Source: an uncultured Bacteroidales bacterium
GTDB lineage: Bacteria > Bacteroidota > Bacteroidia > Bacteroidales > UBA3663
Reading direction: 5' to 3'
Assembly (NCBI GenBank): GCA_937899265.1
Contig: CALBPV010000135.1
Location: 1 to 20,829, forward strand
Length of the DNA: 20,829 bases
Shown: positions 1-6,751 of the stretch, in pieces
How positions within the stretch are numbered: the first letter of the stretch is position 1
Layout of the letters: every line of letters starts with the position of its first letter
Program-made: the position numbers and the translations under genes
Notes under the pieces: generated by a model
Database searches by the model: none
What the model saw: the letters and a program-made list of their open reading frames with translations, nothing else
Told to the model about the DNA's origin: nothing

Positions 1-314
1 TTGACCTTTGACTTTTGACCGTCCTTCAGGACTTAGAGCGCCTTTGACCTTTGACCTTTGACTTTTGACCGTCCTTCAGGACTTAGAGCGCCTTTGACCT
101 TTGACCTTTGACTTTTGACCGTCCTTCAGGACTTAGAGCGCCTTTGACCTTTGACCTTTGACTTTTGACCGTCCTTCAGGACTTAGAGCGCCTTTGACCT
201 TTGACCTTTGACTTTTGACCGTCCTTCAGGACTTAGAGCGCCTTTGACCTTTGACCTTTGACTTTTGACCGTCCTTCAGGACTTAGAGCGCCTTTGACCT
301 TTGACTTTTGACCT
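1..314. repeat. 50-bp tandem repeat, about six copies
   Basis: The conserved word GTCCTTCAGGAC starts at 21, 71, 121, 171, 221 and 271, giving an exact 50-bp period. Each unit is a 22-bp core (CGTCCTTCAGGAC followed by TTAGAGCGC) plus four 7-bp words (CTTTGAC three times, then TTTTGAC). The core can fold as GTCC-TTCA-GGAC. The copies are essentially identical, and the last one (271-314) lacks one heptamer. There are no variable spacers, so this is not CRISPR. The array overlaps the 3' end of the glmM-like gene, whose stop codon (283-285) lies in the last unit. The array touches the left edge, so its full length is unknown. Confidence 0.95.
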
Positions 315-1716
315 TAATTTGAAGTACAATGTCCATCACTTCCTTGCCGGCAGCCTGAGCAGCTTCCATGGTAGCGGCTTCGGAATAGACACGGATGATG
401 GGCTCGGTGTTGGACTTGCGGAGATGTACCCAACGGTCGGGGAAGTCTATCTTGACACCGTCGATGTCGGTAATTTCCGTGTCGGGCATCTTGGCAAATT
501 TCTCCTTCACGGCTACGAGCAGCTGATCGACATCGATGTCGGGTGTCAGGTCGATGCGCTGCTTGGCTATCTCGTAGGGGGGATAGGTGGCACGCAATTG
601 GGATACCGTGAGGCCGGGTGTCTTCTCGCGGAGACGGGCCAGCTGGGTGAGGAAGAGGGCAATGCCCACCAGAGCATCGCGTCCGTAGTGAGCCTCGGGA
701 TAGATGACACCTCCGTTGCCTTCACCGCCGATGACGGCATGGGTGGCTTTCATTTGGGTGACGACATTGACTTCGCCGACGGCCGCAGCGTTGTACTCTC
801 CTCCGCGTTTGCGGGTCACGTCGCGCAGTGCCCTCGAAGAGGAAAGGTTCGAGCAGGTGTTGCCGGGAGTGTGCTGCAGTACCCAGTCGGCACAGCTGAC
901 GAGGGTGTATTCCTCACCGAACATTTTTCCGTCCTCACAGATGATGGCCAGACGATCCACATCGGGATCGACCACAAAACCTGCGTCGGCTTTGGCTTGG
1001 GGCATGAAGGAGGCTATCTGCGTCAGGTTGGCGGGAATGGGCTCGGGTGTGTGGGCAAAATCGCCGGTGGGCTCGCAGTTGAGTTCATACACCGTCTTGA
1101 CGCCTAAGCTCTTGAGGAGTTTGGGTATCACGATGCCACCCACGGAATTGATACAGTCGCATACTACGCTGAAATTGGCTTTGGCAATGGCATCGGCATC
1201 CACGAGCCTGAGGTTCTTGACCATCTCGATATGATAATCGGTGTAGTCTTTGCAGGTGATATGCCCCAGTTCGCGCACTTCGGCAAAGTCGAAATTTTCG
1301 CTTTCGGCAATGCTGATGACATCGCCGCCCGTCTTGGCATCGAAGAATTCTCCGCGCTCGTCGAGGAGCTTCAGCGCATTCCACTGAACCGGATTGTGGC
1401 TGGCTGTGAGAATGATGCCGCCGTCGGCACCCTCGGCAGTAACGGCGATTTCGGTGGTGGGGGTGGTGGCCAAACCGATGTCAATCACATCGTAGCCCAT
1501 TCCGATGAGCGTACCGCTCACACACTGATAGACCATGGTGCCTGAGAGACGGGCATCGCGGCCTACAACAATCTTATTGGAACCCCGCCCCATGCGGCGA
1601 CGTGTCACCGTAGCGTATGCGGCAGTGAATTTGACGATATCGAGAGGGTTGAGGCCTTCGCCGGCGTGGCCTCCGATGGTTCCACGAATGCCGGAAATAG
1701 ATTTGATTAATGACAT
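283..1716 (-). CDS. glmM: Phosphoglucosamine mutase-like phosphohexomutase with repeat-encoded C-terminal tail
   Basis: This is a 477-residue alpha-D-phosphohexomutase, a cytoplasmic enzyme that moves phosphate between C6 and C1 of a sugar phosphate. GlmM proteins make glucosamine-1-phosphate for cell-wall precursors. Visible motifs are the phosphoserine loop TASHNP (Ser about 106), the metal site DPDVDR (250-255), the sugar loop GEGNGG (331-336) and the phosphate-binding RKSNTEP (433-439). The N-terminus SLIKSISGIRGTIGG is typical of Bacteroidales GlmM. As I recall, these homologues run to about 460 residues and end soon after the last helix. Here the tail from about residue 469 (VKSQRSKAL) and the stop are read out of the 50-bp repeat, so the native 3' end appears replaced or overrun. 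A phosphomannomutase or phosphoglucomutase role cannot be fully excluded. A promoter at 2019-2049 implies a roughly 300-nt leader full of repeats. Confidence 0.85.
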   Translation of the reverse strand: MSLIKSISGIRGTIGGHAGEGLNPLDIVKFTAAYATVTRRRMGRGSNKIVVGRDARLSGTMVYQCVSGTLIGMGYDVIDIGLATTPTTEIAVTAEGADGGIILTASHNPVQWNALKLLDERGEFFDAKTGGDVISIAESENFDFAEVRELGHITCKDYTDYHIEMVKNLRLVDADAIAKANFSVVCDCINSVGGIVIPKLLKSLGVKTVYELNCEPTGDFAHTPEPIPANLTQIASFMPQAKADAGFVVDPDVDRLAIICEDGKMFGEEYTLVSCADWVLQHTPGNTCSNLSSSRALRDVTRKRGGEYNAAAVGEVNVVTQMKATHAVIGGEGNGGVIYPEAHYGRDALVGIALFLTQLARLREKTPGLTVSQLRATYPPYEIAKQRIDLTPDIDVDQLLVAVKEKFAKMPDTEITDIDGVKIDFPDRWVHLRKSNTEPIIRVYSEAATMEAAQAAGKEVMDIVLQIKVKSQRSKAL

Positions 1717-1777
1717 ATTCTTCTTGTTATAATTGTTATAATTAAATCTAAAATAACTAAATCTAAAATTATTGGCA

Positions 1778-2006
1778 GGTCTAAGGTCTTAGGTCTTAGG
1801 TCTAAGGTCGGTTCTCGGTTCTCGGTTAACGGTCTAAGGTCTAAGGTCGGTTCACGGTTGACCTTTGACCTTTGACTTTCGACTTTTATTCGGTCTAAGG
1901 TCTAAGGTCGGTTCAGGGTTGACCTTTGACCTTTGACTTTTGACTTTTGACCTTTGACCGTCCACCAGGACGTAGAGCGCCTTTGACTTTTGACTTTTGA
2001 CTTTTG
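1778..2006. repeat. Heptanucleotide repeat array (GGTCTAA / GGTTNNC / CTTTGAC words)
   Basis: The stretch parses almost entirely into 7-bp words: GGTCTAA, GGTCTTA, GGTTCTC, GGTTAAC, GGTTCAC, GGTTGAC, CTTTGAC and TTTTGAC, with occasional GGTC tetramers as joints. Neighbouring words differ by one or a few bases, so they form a graded series. A variant of the 22-bp core of the left-edge repeat (GTCC-ACCA-GGAC, then GTAGAGCGC) is embedded at 1959-1980. The array lies between the inferred glmM promoter and its start codon. Confidence 0.85.
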
Positions 2007-2018
2007 AAAATGACGGCG

Positions 2019-2049
2019 CAAATGTAAGAAAAAAAACGGAATAAACAAA
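2019..2049 (-). promoter_or_regulatory. Probable vegetative promoter for the glmM-like gene
   Basis: Read on the minus strand, TTTG (2049-2046), a 19-bp spacer and TACATTTG (2026-2019) match the Bacteroidetes TTTG / TAnnTTTG consensus. Transcription would start near 2012, giving a roughly 295-nt leader made largely of heptamer repeats. Confidence 0.7.
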
Positions 2050-2131
2050 TAAAACGGGCAGAAAAATGCTATTTTATGTCAAAAAGTGGCGATTTTTTTG
2101 CAATATCCAGCATTTTTTGCCCGAAAAAATG

Positions 2132-2139
2132 TATCTTTG
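2132..2139 (+). promoter_or_regulatory. Probable -7 element for the thioesterase gene
   Basis: TATCTTTG followed by CA matches the Bacteroidetes -7 element. No good TTTG lies 19-21 bp upstream; the nearest ends at 2119, only 12 bp away. The repeat array starts almost at the expected transcription start (about 2146). Confidence 0.6.
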
Positions 2140-2151
2140 CACCTGAAGGAC

Positions 2152-2202
2152 GGTCTAAGGTCTAAGGTCGGTTAACGGTCTAAGGTCAAAGGTCTAAGGG
2201 TC
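2152..2202. repeat. Short heptamer array in the thioesterase leader
   Basis: Words run GGTCTAA, GGTCTAA, GGTC, GGTTAAC, GGTCTAA, GGTCAAA, GGTCTAA, the same series as the 1778-2006 array. It is preceded by CCTGAAGGACGG (2142-2153), the reverse complement of the core of the 50-bp repeat. Confidence 0.8.
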
Positions 2203-2241
2203 AGCCTCTCCCCAGCCCTCCCCTAAAGGGAAGGGAGGTGG
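2203..2241 (+). repeat. GC-rich hairpin element, copy 1 (intergenic)
   Basis: Starts AGCCTCTCCCCAG and continues through CCCTCCCC-TAAA-GGGAAGGG, then AGGTGG. It folds as CCCT/AGGG plus CCC/GGG with one C-A mismatch and a TAAA tetraloop. Related copies are at 2662, 3973 and 20628 (inverted). This copy is in the thioesterase leader, not at a gene end. Heptamer-like words (TTCCAAG, TTACAGG, ATTCAAG, TTACAAT) follow it. Confidence 0.85.
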
Positions 2242-2289
2242 GGTTCCAAGTTACAGGATTCAAGTTACAATATAAATTATAAATATAAT

Positions 2290-2685
2290 ATGGAAGAAAA
2301 CAGAACGACAAGTTTCACGTCTCGGATGACGGTCACTCCCGACGTCACCGCAGAACGCATCGGTTCGGGGGACATGCCGGTGCTCGCCACACCTGCGATG
2401 TTGGCTCTTATGGAGAATGCAGCCATGGAGGCGGCACGTCCTCTGCTTGAGGAGGGACAGACCACAGTGGGGGGTCAGATAGCATCAACGCACCTCAAAC
2501 CTTCGCCTGTGGGAGCCGAAGTGACGGCTACGGCCACCCTCACTGCCCGGGAGGGAAAGAAACTCAGTTTCCGGGTTGAGGCTCGCATGGGCGATGTGCT
2601 CATTGGCGAAGGCACGCATCTGCGTTTCGTGGTCGAGAGGGAAAAGTTTCTGGCAAAGGAAAGCCTCTCCCCAGCCCTCCCCTAA
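2290..2685 (+). CDS. FlK-like hot-dog thioesterase with repeat-encoded C-terminus
   Basis: This 131-residue protein resembles the FlK-type thioesterase family of single hot-dog domains that hydrolyse acyl-CoA thioesters. The segment VLATPAMLALMENAAMEAA (31-49) is the characteristic helix. Thr34, Glu42 and His68 have the same spacing (8 and 26) as Thr42, Glu50 and His76 of Streptomyces fluoroacetyl-CoA thioesterase, as I recall that enzyme. This supports an active enzyme but not fluoroacetyl-CoA as substrate. The middle part (VGAEVTATATL) fits the hot-dog beta sheet. The last seven residues, SLSPALP, and the TAA stop come from a GC-rich hairpin repeat starting at 2662. It has its own -7 element at 2132; the next gene follows 75 bp downstream and may be co-transcribed. 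The physiological substrate is unknown. Confidence 0.8.
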   Translation: MEENRTTSFTSRMTVTPDVTAERIGSGDMPVLATPAMLALMENAAMEAARPLLEEGQTTVGGQIASTHLKPSPVGAEVTATATLTAREGKKLSFRVEARMGDVLIGEGTHLRFVVEREKFLAKESLSPALP

Positions 2686-2701
2686 AGGGAAGGGGGAAGG
2701 G
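2662..2701 (+). repeat. GC-rich hairpin element, copy 2 (supplies a gene end)
   Basis: Same element as at 2203. Read in frame it gives S-L-S-P-A-L-P-stop, ending the thioesterase at 2683-2685. The TAA is the first three bases of the TAAA hairpin loop. The end differs slightly (GGGGGAAGGG in place of GGGAGGTGG). Heptamer-like words TTTCAAG, TTTCAAG follow at about 2702-2715. Confidence 0.9.
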
Positions 2702-2760
2702 TTTCAAGTTTCAAGGGTTTAGGGATGTATGGCGACAGATATTTATAAAGAAACAACGCT

Positions 2761-3996
2761 ATGAAACACATCACAGGCTCTCTTTTTCTTCTGCTCCTGC
2801 TGCCTTTTGGGGGGAGCGGGGCAGTGTTCACGGGTCAGATGCTGAGTGTCGATTCGGTGGCAATACCCTACGCTACGGTCTATATCCCACAGTTGAAGCA
2901 GGGCACGATGACAGATGCAGCGGGACGCTGGAACCTCGGGAACTTGCCAGCTGGAACCTATCGAGTGGAATTCTCCTGCATGGGTTATGAGATGCAGACG
3001 GAGGAGATTGCAGTGCGCACGATGGTGCCCGTTCACCGAGACATCCTCCTTCGGGAGAATGCCATCCGATTGCCGGAAATCATCGTCAGCAACGGCACCG
3101 AAAATCCTGCCGTCGGTATTCTTCGCAAGGTAAGAGCCAGTCAGGCAGAGACGAAGAAGCGGGTGGGCTCGTACAAGGTTCGACAGACATTGGACTGCGA
3201 CTACGACGTGAGAGGTGTGCCGGCCAAGTTTTGGAAGTTCCTCAAGTTTTTCCTGATTGTGAAGCCGTCCTACCGCCGATTCGTCATCTTCCTCGAGAAG
3301 CACAAACTGCTCAAACTCGACATGTATTACGAGATTGGAGCTGAAGGCAAAAAAGAAAAAGCCGGCACCCCCGTCATCACCCATTCCTCAGAACCCGTCA
3401 CCACCCAAGAGGCCAAGACCATAGTCGATGTTGCCAAGACGGAGTCAGTCTTCTCCCAATTGGATGAAATCGGAGAACAGTTTGACACCGACAAGAAAGC
3501 GGGCAAATACACCCTGACGGGGACCTATCAGTCGGGCGACAAGGTGATAGACATCCTCATAAGTACAGAAGAACCGAACTACAAAAAAGCCGAGAACCGA
3601 AGGGACTCGTTACGGGCCCGGCGCACAGCATCCCACCTCACGAGAGAACTGCATGTTGTGGAAGGCGACTGGGCCGTCTTCCGTTACAAATCGTTCGGGA
3701 GCAATTACACGGCGGCAGAACTGTTGCCCGGCATCTGGCTCCCCGTCTCGACACTCATTTCGTTCGACCTTGGCGAACTGTCGGAGGAGTTCGATTTGTC
3801 CGGCGAATTGAACGAAAAACTCGACTCGCTCAACCGGCTCAAGGAAAATCCCGACCTCAAGAAGAAAGAGCGGAAGAAAATAGACGACATCATAGAAAAG
3901 AGCAATATGTTCAAGGAAATGATGACCCTTCGCGTCAAGTTTGCCGTCTCGTTCAAGTACGATGAAATGAACAGCCTCTCCCCAGCCCTCCCCTGA
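2761..3996 (+). CDS. Secreted protein with carboxypeptidase-regulatory-like domain; function unknown
   Basis: The protein has 411 residues. The N-terminus (MKHITGSLFLLLLLPFGGSGA) is a signal peptide. Residues about 22-100 (VFTGQMLSVDSVAIPYATVYI, then GTMTDAAGRWNLGNLPAGTYRVEFSCMGYE) match the carboxypeptidase-regulatory-like beta-sandwich common in Bacteroidetes surface proteins such as TonB-dependent receptors. No TonB plug or barrel follows. The remaining roughly 300 residues are unfamiliar, with a basic stretch at about 150-185 and a charged, helix-prone segment near 345-385 (LNEKLDSLNRLKENPDLKKKERKK). It probably acts in the periplasm or at the outer membrane. The final SLSPALP and TGA stop come from a GC-rich hairpin repeat beginning at 3973, so the native C-terminus may be missing. 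Start chosen for the signal peptide, just after an A-rich stretch. Confidence 0.75.
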   Translation: MKHITGSLFLLLLLPFGGSGAVFTGQMLSVDSVAIPYATVYIPQLKQGTMTDAAGRWNLGNLPAGTYRVEFSCMGYEMQTEEIAVRTMVPVHRDILLRENAIRLPEIIVSNGTENPAVGILRKVRASQAETKKRVGSYKVRQTLDCDYDVRGVPAKFWKFLKFFLIVKPSYRRFVIFLEKHKLLKLDMYYEIGAEGKKEKAGTPVITHSSEPVTTQEAKTIVDVAKTESVFSQLDEIGEQFDTDKKAGKYTLTGTYQSGDKVIDILISTEEPNYKKAENRRDSLRARRTASHLTRELHVVEGDWAVFRYKSFGSNYTAAELLPGIWLPVSTLISFDLGELSEEFDLSGELNEKLDSLNRLKENPDLKKKERKKIDDIIEKSNMFKEMMTLRVKFAVSFKYDEMNSLSPALP

Positions 3997-4020
3997 AGGG
4001 AAGGGAGGTGGTGGAGGGGA
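3973..4020 (+). repeat. GC-rich hairpin element, copy 3 (supplies a gene end)
   Basis: In frame with the preceding gene it again encodes SLSPALP, but the loop is TGAA instead of TAAA, so the stop at 3994-3996 is TGA. The single base change swaps one stop codon for another. GGGAGGTGG and GGAGGGGAGG follow. Confidence 0.9.
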
Positions 4021-4022
4021 GG

Positions 4023-4121
4023 TTTCAAGTTTCAGGTTTCAGGATTCAGGTTATTAACGGGGACGAAAACGGGGACAGGTTTCAAGTTTCAGGTTTCAGG
4101 TTTCAGGATTCATGCTTCAGG
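4023..4121. repeat. Heptamer array (TTTCAGG family) between convergent genes
   Basis: Words are TTTCAAG, TTTCAGG, TTTCAGG, ATTCAGG (4023-4050), an interruption that includes two GGGGAC words, then TTTCAAG, TTTCAGG three times, ATTCATG, CTTCAGG (4080-4121). The right end enters the MFS coding region and provides its stop (4103-4105) and last residues (LKHES). Confidence 0.85.
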
Positions 4122-5704
4122 AAGGTTTTGCGCATGGTCATTCCCACTTCGCGCCAAGTGGCCGGCATGAGCTTTGAGCGGCGGCGTATGGGGGAATCGT
4201 AGAGCAGGAAGGCCATGAGGAGCAGCAGCGCGGCGAAGACGGTCCATCCGTAGAGTGTCTTGACGGAATTGGCCATCACCATGGGTACAAAATCACTGTC
4301 CAGGAAAGCCCCCAGGTCGAATGGTTGAGACGAGAATCTCACAGCATCAATCCAGGAGCCGTAGCGAGCCATTCCCTCGGCCACGTACCACTTTAGGCCG
4401 TAGGTAAAGACGGCACTTCCCAAACAGCCGCCCACAATGAGGTGAAGCACCTGGAAGATGCCCAGTCCCTGGAAGAAAGTGTGGAACGACATAGAGTCCT
4501 GGAGGGAGGTGAGAAACATGATGCTGAGCACCGCCGAGGCAAAGCCGCGACAGAACACGGGCCATGCTATCGTATGCATGGGAACTGTAGGAGACAGGAT
4601 GCTGTACATGCCGATGAGATAGCCCAGCGCGGCCACCAGACCCACGATGGCCAGACGGATGTAGCTGAAGCGCATGCGATGCATCCACCACAGGGAGAAG
4701 ATACAGCCGGTCATCACACCGCCCCACACGGCCCAGTCCAGGCGGGCAGAGGTTCCTTCGCTGTAGCCCATCACGGAGGAGAGAAAGACTTCTTCGAGCA
4801 CATGCTCGGAGGCGAAAATCATCTCGACAGCCACAATAAGCACAAAGATGGGCACCACGTACCGGACGCGGAAGATGGCGGGATTGATATATGGGTGACG
4901 CACCGTGAACATACGCCAGAGAGCCATAGCCAGTGTTGCAACGGCAAGACCTGCAATCACCCACGTCTGTTCGCCCTTCCACCAGTTGAGGAAGTCGCCA
5001 TAGCAGAGCAGGGCAGCCATCTCGAGCGTCAAGGCATTCCAGAGGAGCCAGCCCGTCCAGTCGATGCCGACAAGGGGGAATTTGGGCATGAAGCGGAAGT
5101 GACGGGTGCAGATGTGCATGAAGAGAACGATGAAGGTCATCGCTCCGATGGCAGCCCAGTGCATGAGCCGCCAGTCGCCCCACTCGGCTATCCAGGCCCC
5201 CATCCAGGCCCCGACACTCACCAGTCCCAGCACGAAGATGTGGAGGACGGGGAAGAAGATGGTGAAATCCCTTTTGGGTGTCATCCAGAGCTGAATGGTC
5301 GAGAAACATTCGAAGGTGCCCTCAATCTTGAAGATGCCCTCCACGAAACACAGAGCGCACAGCAGGGGCAGGCAAGTGGTGTACATCGTCAGGAGGTTGC
5401 AGACAGCCAGTCCGGCTGCCGACACGGTGAGCAGCGTTTTGTTGGTGAAGCGGAACTTCATTCGGAAGAGCATGGGGAACCAGAGACCCATGCCGCACAT
5501 ATTGCAGTAGAGGCATACGAGGTAGTCCTCCCGCATGAGCGACTCGCCGCCCATCATCGCATCCAGCGCACCGAGATAGCGTCCCGACGTGAGCTGAAAG
5601 AAGGAGATGAAGAGCAGGTAGCACCAGGGTTGCAGCCTTCGCGGGAACCAAGAGTGAAATGCCGGGACGGAGAATCCGGCCTGTTGAGTATCAGGAGCCA
5701 TCAT
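4103..5704 (-). CDS. MFS drug efflux transporter, DHA2/EmrB-like
   Basis: A 533-residue inner-membrane protein with about 14 hydrophobic segments spread along its length, as in the DHA2 branch of the major facilitator superfamily. With the adaptor and outer-membrane channel encoded just upstream it would form a tripartite proton-driven exporter. The substrate cannot be read from the sequence. The start at 5704 is supported by an unusually strong Shine-Dalgarno (AGGAGGAG, 5720-5713 on the minus strand) 8 nt upstream and overlapping the hlyD-like stop codon. A second ATG follows at once. The sequence lacks an obvious standard MFS motif A, as is common in divergent Bacteroidetes members. The last residues (LKHES) and the TGA stop lie in a TTTCAGG heptamer array, the fourth gene here ending in repeat DNA. 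Confidence 0.85.
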   Translation of the reverse strand: MMAPDTQQAGFSVPAFHSWFPRRLQPWCYLLFISFFQLTSGRYLGALDAMMGGESLMREDYLVCLYCNMCGMGLWFPMLFRMKFRFTNKTLLTVSAAGLAVCNLLTMYTTCLPLLCALCFVEGIFKIEGTFECFSTIQLWMTPKRDFTIFFPVLHIFVLGLVSVGAWMGAWIAEWGDWRLMHWAAIGAMTFIVLFMHICTRHFRFMPKFPLVGIDWTGWLLWNALTLEMAALLCYGDFLNWWKGEQTWVIAGLAVATLAMALWRMFTVRHPYINPAIFRVRYVVPIFVLIVAVEMIFASEHVLEEVFLSSVMGYSEGTSARLDWAVWGGVMTGCIFSLWWMHRMRFSYIRLAIVGLVAALGYLIGMYSILSPTVPMHTIAWPVFCRGFASAVLSIMFLTSLQDSMSFHTFFQGLGIFQVLHLIVGGCLGSAVFTYGLKWYVAEGMARYGSWIDAVRFSSQPFDLGAFLDSDFVPMVMANSVKTLYGWTVFAALLLLMAFLLYDSPIRRRSKLMPATWREVGMTMRKTFLKHES

Positions 5705-5719
5705 CTGTCTTTCTCCTCC

Positions 5720-6751
5720 TTAGTATTTCACCTCACATTCCACGTTGAAGCCCGCACGGAGCTTGGCCAGCTTGACGGTGTCGTTGCCGGCGAGGGAGAT
5801 GCGTACGGGGATGCGCTGTTCCACCTTCACAAAGTTGCCGGTGGCGTTGTCCTGGGGTATGAGCGAAAAGGCAGCTCCTGTGGCATCGGAGATGCTCTCC
5901 ACACGTCCGATGAAGGTCTCTCCGGGCACGGCATCGGCGGTGATTTCCACCTCGGCACCTTCGTGGATGTTGGGCATCTGTGTCTCGCGGTAGTTGGCCA
6001 CCACCCAAAGTTCCGTACCGTCCACGATGTTGACCATCGTCTGTCCGGGCTGTACAAGCTGTCCCTCGTGGATGTCTTTGCGGCCGGTTACACCGTCGCA
6101 GGTAGCCACGATGACGGTGTAGCCGAGGTTGATGCGTGCGAGTTCCACAGCGGCTTCACAGACGCGTATGGCAGCCTCGCTCTGAGAGAGCTGGTGGGTC
6201 TGTACATCCTTGGAGAGGGAGGTTGTCTGACGTGCCCGGGAGACGCCTTCGTATCGTGCCAACGCAGTCTCGTAGGCGGTCTTCACGTTGTCGTACTGCT
6301 GTTGGGTGACGGCATCCTGGGCCAACAGGCGGTCGTAGCGCTCCAATTCGCGGCGTGCGTTCTCCATCTGCACACGTGCTTCCTCGATGGACGCATCGTT
6401 GACACGCAGCGTGTTGTCGGTGGTGGCTATTCCGGCCGAGGATGCTTTCACTCCGGCGCGAGCCCGGGCCAAATCGGCTTCGGCCTGAGCCAGACGGAGA
6501 CGGAATTCACTGTCCTCGATGATGACCAGCGTGTCGCCTTTGTGCACGGGTTGGTATTCGTTGAAACAGATTTCTTTTATGAAACCCTGCACGCGGGTGT
6601 TGACAGGGGTGATGTGCTGATAGACATTGGCATTGTCGGTCCACTCCACCTGTCCGAAATGGACAAAGCGAGAGATGACATAACACAGAATGCCACAGAG
6701 GAAAAGGATGATGACGACGTTATAGAGTATTCGTTTGGTAGAGCGTTTCAT
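5720..6751 (-). CDS. HlyD/EmrA-family periplasmic adaptor
   Basis: A 343-residue membrane fusion protein bridging the MFS pump and the outer-membrane channel. One N-terminal membrane anchor (about residues 9-27) is followed by TDNANVYQHITPVNTRVQGFI, the EmrA-type start of the barrel-sandwich domain. Next come the first lipoyl half (VHKGDTLVIIEDSEF), a long alpha-hairpin coiled coil (about 84-200), the second lipoyl half (TVIVATCDGVTGRKDIHEGQLVQPGQ) and the beta-barrel domain (VVANYRETQMPNIHEGAEVEI). The start overlaps the stop of the upstream channel gene by 4 bp (ATGA), and the stop overlaps the ribosome binding site of the MFS gene, so the three genes are translationally coupled. Confidence 0.92.
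   Translation of the reverse strand: MKRSTKRILYNVVIILFLCGILCYVISRFVHFGQVEWTDNANVYQHITPVNTRVQGFIKEICFNEYQPVHKGDTLVIIEDSEFRLRLAQAEADLARARAGVKASSAGIATTDNTLRVNDASIEEARVQMENARRELERYDRLLAQDAVTQQQYDNVKTAYETALARYEGVSRARQTTSLSKDVQTHQLSQSEAAIRVCEAAVELARINLGYTVIVATCDGVTGRKDIHEGQLVQPGQTMVNIVDGTELWVVANYRETQMPNIHEGAEVEITADAVPGETFIGRVESISDATGAAFSLIPQDNATGNFVKVEQRIPVRISLAGNDTVKLAKLRAGFNVECEVKY

Larger units (their letters stand above)
1717..2289. other. Divergent intergenic region: two promoters flanked by repeat arrays
   Basis: This 573-bp gap separates the glmM-like gene (-) from the thioesterase gene (+). The middle, about 2007-2145, is free of repeats and holds one promoter for each direction. Both flanks, which would be the transcribed leaders, are filled with heptamer arrays (1778-2006 and 2152-2202) and one GC-rich hairpin element (2203-2241). 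I see no coding sequence. Confidence 0.8.

Noticed and set aside
1..314. Possible CRISPR array
   Set aside because: The units are fully tandem with a 50-bp period and contain no variable spacers; no cas gene is nearby.
4008..4202. Small plus-strand frame translating the TTTCAGG heptamers (FQVSGF repeats)
   Set aside because: It is made of repeat DNA and overlaps the 3' end of the MFS gene on the other strand; no start signal.
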